DNA of 7,560 nucleotides from an uncultured Mucispirillum sp. Lineage in GTDB: Bacteria; Chrysiogenota; Deferribacteres; Deferribacterales; Mucispirillaceae. The stretch lies in the NCBI GenBank assembly GCA_945947845.1, contig CAMEZN010000080.1, positions 1 through 7,560 on the forward strand, read 5' to 3'. Of this stretch, positions 1-6,866 are shown piece by piece (positions within the stretch are counted from its first letter, which is position 1; every line of letters begins with the position of its first letter). Made by a program: the position numbers and the translations under genes. The notes under the pieces were generated by a model. It did no database searches. It saw nothing but the letters and a program-made list of their open reading frames with translations, and was not told where the DNA came from.

Positions 1-974
1 CCATCTCGCGGCGGGTCTAAAAAAAGACTATCGCATTTTTTTATTTTTGATAAAAATATACCACTGTCATTTGTTTTTATATTATAGCCAGACTGCCTGC
101 CAAGATTTGATGAAATCTGCTCACTTTCACATGCTTCTACTCTGCCTTTTGTCATTAAGGCACATGTAAAAAATCCAGCCCCTGCATAAAGCTCTATTAT
201 ATCCAGCCCGCTTGATACAAGGCTTAAAGCATATTCCTGAAACTCTTTTAATAAATATCTGTTTGCCTGAAAAAATGATTTATGGGTAACCTGAACTGCT
301 CCATATGGAGTATTAAATGCAATATTTGATAAGCCGTATTTTTTATTGTTTATTGAAACCCCATCAAAACTGCCCATATTTTTATAATCAATATATTCGG
401 CCTTAATATCTGCAAGGCTCAAACCTTCATCATTTTCAATGGCATATATTTCACCAGTTAAATTATTAATATATGCAAACTCCTTCATTTTATTATAAAG
501 GCTTTCTTTAACTACCAGACATTCCTTAGTAAGAATAAGATGATTTGTACCATGTTCAAAAAATCCAATTTGACCGTTTCTGCTTCGTGCAGTCGCCCTT
601 AACCTGTATGATTTACTGCTGCCTGATATAATATTGATTTCAGGCAGCTGATGTTTATATTTTCTAAACTGGTTTAGAACTATTCTTTTTTTTATATTTT
701 TTTGGGCTTCATAATCAATATGAGCAAAAGAACAGCCGCCGCATTTTTCTGCCACTGCACATAAAGGTTTTATTCTTAAATCTGATGGCTTGATTATTTT
801 TATAAGATGTGCAAAGGCAAAACTCTTTTTATCATCAAATATTTCTGCATCTACAATATCACCTTCCACAGTTTTTTGCACAAATATTACCTGCCCGCTT
901 TCACTTCTGCCAACACCTGCGCCACCGTAAGATGTATCTGTTATTTTTAAATTTTTTATTAATTCTTTTTCCAT
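1..974 (-). CDS. rlmD: RlmD/RumA-family RNA (uracil-C5) methyltransferase, 3' end cut by window edge
   Basis: The reading frame runs leftward from the ATG at 974-972 and leaves the window after 324 complete codons with no stop. It encodes a class I SAM-dependent methyltransferase that makes 5-methyluridine in structured RNA. Residues 1-60 look like a TRAM RNA-binding domain (TSYGGAGVGR near the start). A C-x5-C-x2-C cluster (Cys72, Cys78, Cys81) plus Cys152 matches the four ligands of the [4Fe-4S] cluster of the RumA/RlmD branch. The SAM-domain signatures are FFQAN (234-238), ELYAGAGFFT (261-270, motif I) and FLDPPRDG (318-325, motif IV). The catalytic cysteine motif normally lies further on, beyond the edge. 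The target (23S U1939, U747 or tRNA U54) cannot be told from this part, so the symbol is a family-level assignment. No clear SD precedes the ATG. Codons include CTG leucines, as in murI. Confidence 0.9.
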   Translation of the reverse strand, partial: MEKELIKNLKITDTSYGGAGVGRSESGQVIFVQKTVEGDIVDAEIFDDKKSFAFAHLIKIIKPSDLRIKPLCAVAEKCGGCSFAHIDYEAQKNIKKRIVLNQFRKYKHQLPEINIISGSSKSYRLRATARSRNGQIGFFEHGTNHLILTKECLVVKESLYNKMKEFAYINNLTGEIYAIENDEGLSLADIKAEYIDYKNMGSFDGVSINNKKYGLSNIAFNTPYGAVQVTHKSFFQANRYLLKEFQEYALSLVSSGLDIIELYAGAGFFTCALMTKGRVEACESEQISSNLGRQSGYNIKTNDSGIFLSKIKKCDSLFLDPPRD

Positions 975-1004
975 AATAAATTAATATAAATAATTTTTTA
1001 AAAT

Positions 1005-1014
1005 ATGTATAGCA
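1005..1014 (-). promoter_or_regulatory. Possible extended -10 promoter for the methyltransferase gene
   Basis: Read on the minus strand this is TGCTATACAT, an extended -10 (TGn followed by a TATAAT-like box), about 31 bases before the ATG at 974. No good -35 box lies upstream, which is tolerated for extended -10 promoters. It lies after the terminator of the preceding gene, where a new promoter would be needed. The call rests on one short motif in AT-rich DNA, so it is tentative. Confidence 0.3.
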
Positions 1015-1044
1015 TATTTTATAAACAGCATATTAGATAAATAA

Positions 1045-1084
1045 CAAAAAAAGGCAGCTAAATATATAAATATCTAACTGCCTT
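1045..1084 (-). terminator. Rho-independent terminator of the 479-residue lipoprotein gene
   Basis: On the minus strand, AAGGCAG (1084-1078) pairs perfectly with CTGCCTT (1057-1051), followed at once by a U run (1052-1046). The 20-nt interior can extend the stem through TTAGATAT/ATATTTAG-like pairing with mismatches. It begins 29 bases after the stop of the lipoprotein gene. It separates that gene from the methyltransferase gene, so the two are probably not one operon. On the plus strand the stem has no comparable T run. Confidence 0.85.
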
Positions 1085-1112
1085 GTTTAAAAAAATATAT
1101 TAAATACTAAAT

Positions 1113-2552
1113 TTAGTTAATACTGCCTGTATTTTCTATATTTTCAGTGCCACTGTTTGTGCTGTTATCAGGTGTAACTGTTACATCAATATCAATAACT
1201 TTCATAATAGATTTATCACCAGTATATTCTTCTGCTGTTATTTCAGTTTTAGTTACATCTGCTCTGTAATAAGTTTCTCTTTCTGTTCTAGAATCTTCTA
1301 ACTGAAAATAGAGTATATCGCCGATTAATGTAATATCATCTATTTCATAACTTGCAGGAATATTTGCTGTCAGAGTAACTGTTTTTGGTTCTGCATTTTC
1401 TATATAAGGGATATATTTGATTATGCTTCTGCCTGATACATATGCTATGCCATTTTCACCGAAGAAAATATGTTCTTCTGCATCTTCACTGTTTTCTATA
1501 AATGGTTTCATTATTATATTATAATCAGTATTATTCCACAGTGTTTTTGTTAAAGTATTTGCTGATACATTATAAACATAGAATGAATCGCTGTCTAAAA
1601 TAACCTGTTTGCTGATAAATTTTGCTGTTGCATCATCTTCGTTTCTAACTGGTCCTAATGCTGTTGCAGGAATTACTATTTCAGAATTTTGCACAGATGA
1701 AGTTAATGCACCATTTTCTAATGTTAATTTATTAAGTTGATTTGCTGTATCAAAATATAAAATTTCATCACTGCCATTTTTAAAATATTTAAATGAAATA
1801 TCTGTTATATTTCCAGTAACTATGCTGTCATTATCAATAAATTTAATATCAGTTGGTCTGCCATATTCTGCTTCCATTTGGTAAACACCTGTGCCGTCTG
1901 CAAATATTACTGCATAGCTGTCATCAAACTTATCATTTTTACCAGCACCAACCTGAACAATCTCTTTTGTTGCTAAATTTAATCTGTATGCACTATTTTC
2001 ACAAAGGAAATACGCATTGTTATTACCAAGCACTTCTAATGTTTCTAAATCCTGACATTTTTGAAAAACTGGATTTTCCATAACAATGATTTCACCTGTT
2101 TTAATATTTACTAAACTGATAGTATCATTTCTGCTTGCAGCATAATTTGGTTTGCCATTTACATCATAAAGCTGTTCAAGCTCTAAACCAATCCAGTTAT
2201 GGCCTGCATAAACCATATCATCAACTATTGCATGATAACTTTGTCCATTAATGTTATAAACAGCTTCTGATGTAGTATTATCTGCAAATCTAAAAAATAA
2301 TCTTACACCTTCAATATCATCACCCTGCTCAAAATCATTACGATAGTTAATATCTCCATAAGCTGATGTTTTTGCATTAATTGCAGCAGCATTTTGTGAA
2401 CCTGCTGTAAAATATTCCTTAATATTTGCAGTCTGGTTTCCAAGAGTTCCATTAGAAGAACCTTGTGTTCCATTTGATGAACTGCCGCTTTCAGCACACC
2501 CTGCAACTACTAATAATAATACTGCTAATAAATAAAATACCTTTGACTTCAT
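1113..2552 (-). CDS. Secreted lipoprotein of unknown function, 479 residues
   Basis: The protein starts MKSK and has a hydrophobic stretch (5-17) ending in a lipobox VAGC, so it is predicted to be cleaved before Cys19 and lipidated. The residue after the cysteine is Ala, compatible with outer-membrane sorting by the E. coli rule. Residues 20-43 form a Ser/Gly/Asn/Thr linker in which GSSNGT-like units recur. The rest is rich in short beta-strand-like segments with recurring 'N-x-x-T-G/K-E-I' turns (for example VNIKTGEI and LNLATKEI), which suggests a beta-propeller-like or other all-beta fold. I do not recognise a family. The tail (about 455-479) is again Thr/Asn/Ser/Glu-rich. The start is supported by a strong SD, GGAGGTG (2563-2557), four bases before the ATG. 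The gene is monocistronic by appearance, with a terminator behind it and a long spacer in front. Confidence 0.9.
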   Translation of the reverse strand: MKSKVFYLLAVLLLVVAGCAESGSSSNGTQGSSNGTLGNQTANIKEYFTAGSQNAAAINAKTSAYGDINYRNDFEQGDDIEGVRLFFRFADNTTSEAVYNINGQSYHAIVDDMVYAGHNWIGLELEQLYDVNGKPNYAASRNDTISLVNIKTGEIIVMENPVFQKCQDLETLEVLGNNNAYFLCENSAYRLNLATKEIVQVGAGKNDKFDDSYAVIFADGTGVYQMEAEYGRPTDIKFIDNDSIVTGNITDISFKYFKNGSDEILYFDTANQLNKLTLENGALTSSVQNSEIVIPATALGPVRNEDDATAKFISKQVILDSDSFYVYNVSANTLTKTLWNNTDYNIIMKPFIENSEDAEEHIFFGENGIAYVSGRSIIKYIPYIENAEPKTVTLTANIPASYEIDDITLIGDILYFQLEDSRTERETYYRADVTKTEITAEEYTGDKSIMKVIDIDVTVTPDNSTNSGTENIENTGSIN

Positions 2553-2563
2553 TTAGCACCTCC

Positions 2564-2939
2564 GTAAGTTTGATAAAGTCAATATGTTGTTCTACAAAAT
2601 AACAATTTTTATTACATAGTCGTTGTATTTTTATTTTGGTTACATTTTTTTTATTTTTTATTATATCTATTATATAATCTTATTAAGTTTTATGTATATA
2701 CTATATTTTGAAACTATAAAATATCGCTATTAAATCATATACTTATAATCTCATCATAAAATCAATACTGTTTAATATCAATTTACACTTTTCTTTTTAA
2801 TAATGTTTATTTAGATTTTTATAATATAGTAAAAAAGATAAGTTATATTATAGACAATAATATGAGTATTTTACAGTTATTTGATAGATTTTAATAATTT
2901 ATAAACAAAATAAACTTACTAATTTTTTTACATTAATAC
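2564..2939. other. Very AT-rich spacer between divergent genes
   Basis: About 375 bases consist almost entirely of A/T runs. I see no convincing open frame, RNA gene or long repeat. It must hold the leftward promoter for the 479-residue lipoprotein gene, but several weak A/T-rich boxes compete and I cannot choose one. The right end (about 2900-2939) is a run of A and T tracts directly upstream of the -35 box at 2940, which could act as an UP element for the rightward promoter. Confidence 0.6.
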
Positions 2940-2965
2940 TTGACAAATCCCCCCCCATGTATAAT
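2940..2965 (+). promoter_or_regulatory. Promoter with perfect -35 and -10 boxes but a 14-bp spacer containing C8
   Basis: TTGACA (2940-2945) and TATAAT (2960-2965) are both exact sigma-70-type consensus hexamers. The spacer is 14 bp against the usual 16-18, and 8 of its bases are a pure C run. Transcription from the -10 would begin near 2972, just before the SD of the membrane-protein gene at 2992. At the present spacer length the boxes are poorly phased, so the promoter is expected to be weak or off. Three added Cs would give 17 bp. The boxes are seen directly; the state of the promoter is inferred. Confidence 0.7.
2949..2956. repeat. C8 homopolymer in promoter spacer
   Basis: Eight consecutive C residues stand in a neighbourhood that is otherwise almost only A and T. 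I noticed no other C or G run of this length in the window. Poly-C/poly-G runs are known slippage tracts in several Gram-negative bacteria, and their location between promoter boxes is the classic arrangement for transcriptional phase variation. Read length could also vary for technical reasons, since homopolymers are error-prone. Confidence 0.9.
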
Positions 2966-2978
2966 GGACAAAAACAAT

Positions 2979-2983
2979 GGAGG
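2979..2983 (+). promoter_or_regulatory. Shine-Dalgarno site fixing the start of the small membrane protein
   Basis: GGAGG lies eight bases before the ATG at 2992. It overlaps the upstream in-frame ATG at 2977, which would add MEVYI. That earlier ATG would lie only a few bases from the predicted transcription start and would have no SD of its own. The start at 2992 is therefore preferred. Confidence 0.8.
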
Positions 2984-2991
2984 TATATATT

Positions 2992-3390
2992 ATGTATGCT
3001 ACATTTATTCATCCAATTACAGGAGAAAACAGACAAGTTAAAATAGGAAAAAGTTGGACATTATTCTTATTTGGTACATTTCTAGGAATTCCATTTTTTA
3101 TTCGGAAAATGTATTCTTGGGGTATATTCATGTGTACACTATACTTATTGTATATCATAACAATAATTGCAACTTTTACAACTGGTGATGAAACATATGG
3201 TATTTTTAATAGTATTATTTATCTTATATTTTTGGGATTTGCAGGCTATTTCTTGGTATATGGTAATAAAATGACTGCGAAATATTATTTACAACAAGGT
3301 TTCAGAATTAAAAGTGATAATGAACTTATAAGTAAACAAGTAAAAATCACATGGAATTTTCCAGATGATGTTTTTATTAAATCAGAATAA
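2992..3390 (+). CDS. Small two-helix inner-membrane protein, 132 residues, function unknown
   Basis: The protein has a short polar N-terminus (MYATFIHPITGENRQVKIG), then KSWTLFLFG, then two likely membrane segments at about 43-63 and 70-90. A positively charged stretch follows (NKMTAKYYLQQGFRIKSDNE), and the rest is a soluble tail. The layout 'polar opener, V-K-x-G-x-S-W-T-x-x-F-F-G, two helices, N-K-x-x-x-x-Y-L-x-x-G-F' resembles a widespread family of uncharacterised small bacterial membrane proteins known to me only as hypothetical proteins, so no function is assigned. It is the first gene after the C8 promoter, and its stop is 15 bases before the ATG of the following lipoprotein, so the two are almost certainly co-transcribed. 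It has no in-frame CTG leucine codons, unlike rlmD and murI. Confidence 0.85.
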   Translation: MYATFIHPITGENRQVKIGKSWTLFLFGTFLGIPFFIRKMYSWGIFMCTLYLLYIITIIATFTTGDETYGIFNSIIYLIFLGFAGYFLVYGNKMTAKYYLQQGFRIKSDNELISKQVKITWNFPDDVFIKSE

Positions 3391-3405
3391 AAGAGAGAAT
3401 TGATT

Positions 3406-3951
3406 ATGAAAAGTATTTTGTTATCTATACTTATACTTATATTATTATCTGGTTGTATAAATAATACTCCAAAATGCAGTGATGATAATGTTGAAAAGTT
3501 AGTAATTGAACTTTCTAGAGAACAACTAATTGGTATCAGGTCAGATTTGTCAAAAATAGTAGAAGGAATGACACTATTTATTGATAAAAAAACTTTGCCT
3601 ATCATTTTAAAACAAGAGTTACAAGCAGAAGGATATTCAGACAATGAAATAAATATATTTTTAAATTTGCTTAAATATGATGTAAATACTTTACAAACAA
3701 CAAATATAACTCTTGATGAAATATTTTCTACTAATATTGATAAATCTATTAAAAAATGTTCATGCAAAGCTATTGCAAACTTTAATGAACTAGGAATAGG
3801 AATGGGTTTAATTTATGAAGCACAACATACAGATGATGGAAAACAAATATATGTTACTCTTAATGAAATTGATAATTTAAAAGCTATACCAATACAAAAA
3901 AAAGCACAAAATGATATTAAAGCATTAGAAAATGAAACAGATGCTTGGTAA
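3406..3951 (+). CDS. Small lipoprotein, 181 residues, function unknown
   Basis: The N-terminus MKSILLSILILILLSGC is a lipoprotein signal with lipobox LSGC, so mature protein begins at lipidated Cys17. An in-frame TTG at 3400 would add two residues, but the purine-rich SD-like AAGAGAG (3391-3397) is eight bases from the ATG at 3406 and only two from the TTG, so the ATG is chosen. The mature part starts with KCSDDNVEKLVIELSREQL (Cys24). It then has a Lys/Glu/Leu-rich helical middle, a KKCSCKA motif (Cys118, Cys120) and GLIYEAQHTDDGKQIYVTL (about 134-152). The 'K-C-S-D-x-x-V' opening and 'T-D-D-G-K-Q' end recall uncharacterised proteobacterial lipoproteins, but I cannot name a family. The three mature-domain cysteines could form a disulphide in the periplasm. 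It is co-directional and closely spaced with the membrane protein upstream. Confidence 0.88.
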   Translation: MKSILLSILILILLSGCINNTPKCSDDNVEKLVIELSREQLIGIRSDLSKIVEGMTLFIDKKTLPIILKQELQAEGYSDNEINIFLNLLKYDVNTLQTTNITLDEIFSTNIDKSIKKCSCKAIANFNELGIGMGLIYEAQHTDDGKQIYVTLNEIDNLKAIPIQKKAQNDIKALENETDAW

Positions 3952-4019
3952 AATATAAAGTATTGTTTTACAACTATATTATACTGATATGGTAAATCCC
4001 AAAAACGATACAAATAAAA

Positions 4020-4087
4020 AGTGGTTGTTGAATCTCTTTGAATAAAATAATATTTTTAGTCAAAAAATAAAGGATACTACAACCACT
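4020..4087. repeat. 68-bp imperfect inverted repeat (large hairpin) between lipoprotein and RCC1 genes
   Basis: AGTGGTTGT (4020-4028) is the exact reverse complement of ACAACCACT (4079-4087). Inside, ATCTCTTT (4032-4039) pairs with AAAGGAT (4069-4075 region) with one bulged base. The apex carries TATTTTT against AAAAATA around a short loop. No U run follows either end, so it is not a normal terminator. It could be an RNA processing or stabilising structure between the two genes, or a small non-autonomous palindromic element. No clear flanking duplication is seen. Confidence 0.65.
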
Positions 4088-4148
4088 AATACATACTGCA
4101 CTAAAAAATGATTTTATAATTTTTTTAATAATAATATTTGAGGATAAT

Positions 4149-5810
4149 ATGAAAAAATATTTATATTTAACATTACTCATATTTATAACTCTATTTAAAG
4201 ATATTCAAATTAGTTTTGCTGAAGAACAAAATAGTGAGCCTGTAAAGATTCACCAAATAAACAATATAAATATTAAACAGCTTTATATGCTTGGTGATTA
4301 TTTTTATATATTAGATAAAGAAGGAGCATTATATGCTTTATCTTTAGGTGCGGATAAACGCTTTCAGCCTGATGAAACTTATGGATATACTTTTACAGAT
4401 TATCTATCTAAAAAAATCAATATACCAGAACCTGTATATAAAATTGATTATATGAATAATTTAGCTTTATATGCACAAACACAAAATGGTACAATATACA
4501 GTATTAAAGACTATGATTATAATAAGGTAAATGTAATACCTGCAATAATAAAAAAATCATTTTTGGGTGATAATAATTATATAATTACAATAGATGGAAC
4601 TATATATGCCTGGGGAAATAATACTGGTGGATTACTAGGTATAGGTAAACCTAATTCTACAGATATACCAACTAAACTTAAAATTACAGAACCAGTAAAT
4701 GATATAATATTTGCATTTGATGCTTATAATTCAAACACAATAAAGTCAATATATGCTCTATCTGATAATGGTTCACTTTATTCTTGGGGATATAATACCC
4801 ATGGAGAACTTTTTACAGGTGATACAAAAGAAAGAATTTCACCAGTAAAAATAGACTTCAAAGAACCAATAAAAAGATTTCAAGCTATTAATTCTTTTAG
4901 ATATGCCATTACAAACAGCGGTTCTTTATATACTAATTGGGACAACATAGGTATTTTAAAAAAAGTAGATATTCTAGAAAAAGTTAAAGATGTGCAATAT
5001 TTTGAAATAGGTGATACTCACTATATAAGATATGCTGCAATATTAACTGAAAATGGTTATATATATATTATGCATGACCCTAAAAACAATGAACCACAAA
5101 AAACATTAAAACCTATTTTTAAGCTTAAAATTGATGAACCTGTAAATAAAATTATTTTAAATAAAACATCTTTATATGCTGTTACTAAAACAGGCATAGT
5201 ATATGGATGGGGCGAAAATAATTATGGACAATTACTTGCTGGATATAATTCACAAACAGCTGATTATCAGTATTTTTTAGATGTATTTAATTCTAATCCA
5301 GTTAAAACATTACTCCCTGCAAATGTTAGAGATATCATTTTTATAAATGGACTATACACAAATATTTATTCAATTACAAATGATGGTATAGTGTATTCTT
5401 ACGGTAATAATGAAAACGGGCAATTAGGTGTTGGTGATTTTAAAAGTGATAGAATAACACCATCTCGAGTAAATATAAAAGAGCCTATTATAAAAATTAT
5501 TAGTGATGAAAAAGGTTCTATTTTTGCTTTAACAAATAATAAGAATTTATATGTGTGGGGTGAAAATTCTGAAGGTCAGCTTGGAATAGATAGTTATGAG
5601 GATATTAATATCCCAACTAAAATCAATATTTCTGAGCCAGTAAAAGAATTATATTATAAAGATTACTTTTCAGTATCTCAAGACAATTATTTTTTTGCAC
5701 TTACGGAAAACAATAATCTATATGTTTGGGGTGATGGAGCAACTAAATTGTTAGAACAACAAGATGATATTCTTGCTCCTGTTAAAATAATTAATAACAA
5801 ACATAATTAA
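4149..5810 (+). CDS. Secreted RCC1-repeat beta-propeller protein, 553 residues
   Basis: A Sec signal peptide (KK at 2-3, hydrophobic 4-16, SFA at 22-24, then EEQ) predicts export with cleavage after Ala24. The mature protein is built of RCC1-type blades. The clearest W/Y-G-x-N-x-x-G-x-L-x-x-G motifs start at AWG 154, SWG 212, GWG 353, SYG 417, VWG 469 and VWG 526. Degenerate copies lie near 60, 114, 260 and 303. Between motifs, 'P-x-K-I-x-x-x-E-P-V-x-x-I' recurs (for example ITEPVNDI, IDEPVNKI and ISEPVKEL). RCC1 repeats normally close into a seven-bladed propeller used for protein binding. In eukaryotes RCC1 acts on Ran, and Legionella has RCC1-repeat effectors. The ligand here is unknown. 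GAGGA lies four bases before the ATG. It is 197 bases after the lipoprotein gene and may be read from the same promoter. It is strongly AT-rich with no in-frame CTG leucine codon. Confidence 0.88.
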   Translation: MKKYLYLTLLIFITLFKDIQISFAEEQNSEPVKIHQINNINIKQLYMLGDYFYILDKEGALYALSLGADKRFQPDETYGYTFTDYLSKKINIPEPVYKIDYMNNLALYAQTQNGTIYSIKDYDYNKVNVIPAIIKKSFLGDNNYIITIDGTIYAWGNNTGGLLGIGKPNSTDIPTKLKITEPVNDIIFAFDAYNSNTIKSIYALSDNGSLYSWGYNTHGELFTGDTKERISPVKIDFKEPIKRFQAINSFRYAITNSGSLYTNWDNIGILKKVDILEKVKDVQYFEIGDTHYIRYAAILTENGYIYIMHDPKNNEPQKTLKPIFKLKIDEPVNKIILNKTSLYAVTKTGIVYGWGENNYGQLLAGYNSQTADYQYFLDVFNSNPVKTLLPANVRDIIFINGLYTNIYSITNDGIVYSYGNNENGQLGVGDFKSDRITPSRVNIKEPIIKIISDEKGSIFALTNNKNLYVWGENSEGQLGIDSYEDINIPTKINISEPVKELYYKDYFSVSQDNYFFALTENNNLYVWGDGATKLLEQQDDILAPVKIINNKHN

Positions 5811-5960
5811 TTATTAATAATAACAAATATTATCAGTTAGTATTATATTATAACGGTCTATTAGATTTTATGATGTATGGTAAATTTGTTAAAATTTTAT
5901 TTGTTTTTTGTTTTAGTTATGATATTATTTTTAAAATTTTTATAAAATTTTGGAGATACT

Positions 5961-6731
5961 ATGGCAATAGGTGTATATGATTCCGGCATAGGCGGATTAA
6001 CAGTATATAAAGAAGTAGCAGCATATTTTAAAAAGCAGGATTTAATATATCTTGGAGATGTGGCAAGAGTGCCTTACGGCAACCGCTCAAGAGAAACGAT
6101 TATACGCTACAGCATAGAGTGCGGCTCGTTTTTAAAAGAAAAATATGATATTTCAGCTTTAATTGTTGCCTGCAACACTATTTCATCTCACGCACTGCCT
6201 GATTTAGAAAAATCACTGAATATTCCTGTATTAGGTGTTATAAAACCCGGTGCAAAATATGCAGTAGATTTAACTAAAAATAAAAAAATTGGTATTCTTG
6301 GCACTCATGCTACTGTAAATAGTAAAGCTTATATACATACAATAAAAGAAATTCTGCCTGATGCTCAGGTATATCAACAGGCTTGTCCGCTTTTTGTGCC
6401 ACTTGTAGAAGAAGCTTTGATTTCAGGAAAAGTAGCAGAAACTGTTGTTGAAGAAACACTTAAAAATATTGCAGAAACAGGGATAGATACTGTTATTTTA
6501 GGCTGCACTCATTACCCCGTCTTAAAAGATTTAATTGCAAAATATCTCCCAAATGTATCTATTATTGACAGCACCCACTATATTATAGAAGATATAAAAA
6601 AATTAAACCTGCCTGATAATGAAAAAGGATTACGAGAAGTGCTTGTTACAGATGATACCCCTGCATTTCTTTCACTAAAAAATATACTTGTTGGTAATGT
6701 GCCTGTGCAGGTAGTAGATATTAATAAATAA
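5961..6731 (+). CDS. murI: Glutamate racemase MurI
   Basis: MurI interconverts L- and D-glutamate in the cytoplasm, supplying D-Glu for peptidoglycan. The 256 residues are the usual length. Key motifs are all present: GVYDSGIGGLTV (4-15, with Asp7 and Ser8), GDVARVPYGNRS (32-43), VACNT (69-73, catalytic Cys71), GTHATVNSKAY (114-124) and GCTHYPVL (181-188, second catalytic Cys182 with His184). Both racemization cysteines are intact, so the enzyme should be active. The SD GGAG (5952-5955) is five bases from the ATG. The 150-bp gap in front is AT-rich with no obvious terminator or clear promoter, so read-through from the RCC1 gene cannot be excluded. Codon use differs from the three genes upstream: CTG leucines occur at about residues 79, 86, 132 and 215. 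No classical terminator is seen before the insertion sequence that follows. Confidence 0.97.
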   Translation: MAIGVYDSGIGGLTVYKEVAAYFKKQDLIYLGDVARVPYGNRSRETIIRYSIECGSFLKEKYDISALIVACNTISSHALPDLEKSLNIPVLGVIKPGAKYAVDLTKNKKIGILGTHATVNSKAYIHTIKEILPDAQVYQQACPLFVPLVEEALISGKVAETVVEETLKNIAETGIDTVILGCTHYPVLKDLIAKYLPNVSIIDSTHYIIEDIKKLNLPDNEKGLREVLVTDDTPAFLSLKNILVGNVPVQVVDINK

Positions 6732-6836
6732 ATCTTTATACTTTTATCATCATATTTATAGTAAATTACATATGCTTATATACTCATTTGTATAATCTGA
6801 AATATTAAAAAATTATTCTTTTTACTTAATAAATCA

Positions 6837-6861
6837 AAACTACCCGTTTAACGGGTAGTTT
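6837..6861. repeat. IS right-end hairpin, 12-bp perfect arms
   Basis: AAACTACCCGTT (6837-6848) and AACGGGTAGTTT (6850-6861) are perfect reverse complements around a single T. The base of the stem matches that of the left-end hairpin at 7504-7522. It is the likely TnpA recognition hairpin of the right end. It may also serve as a weak two-way terminator for murI and tnpA, with short T runs on both sides. Confidence 0.7.
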
Positions 6862-6866
6862 GCACT

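Noticed and set aside
2303..2506. 67-codon minus-strand frame and the 1853-2083 plus-strand frame
   Set aside because: Both lie inside the 479-residue lipoprotein gene in other frames and have low-complexity translations.
2977..2991. Upstream ATG start for the membrane protein
   Set aside because: This ATG overlaps the SD that serves the ATG at 2992. Starting here would leave almost no leader after the predicted transcription start.
3285..3767. 160-codon open frame on the minus strand
   Set aside because: It is a shadow of the membrane-protein and lipoprotein genes, which have SD sites, signal/lipobox features and sensible composition. The minus frame has no SD or recognisable protein features.
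4020..4087. Integron attC site at the hairpin between cassette-like genes
   Set aside because: An attC site needs RYYYAAC first and GTTRRRY last. Here the arms are in the opposite order (GTTGT first, ACAAC last) and no integrase is nearby.
5811..5960. Terminator for the RCC1 gene in the gap before murI
   Set aside because: Only A/T palindromes such as TTATTAATAATAA occur. None forms a GC-containing stem with a following T run.
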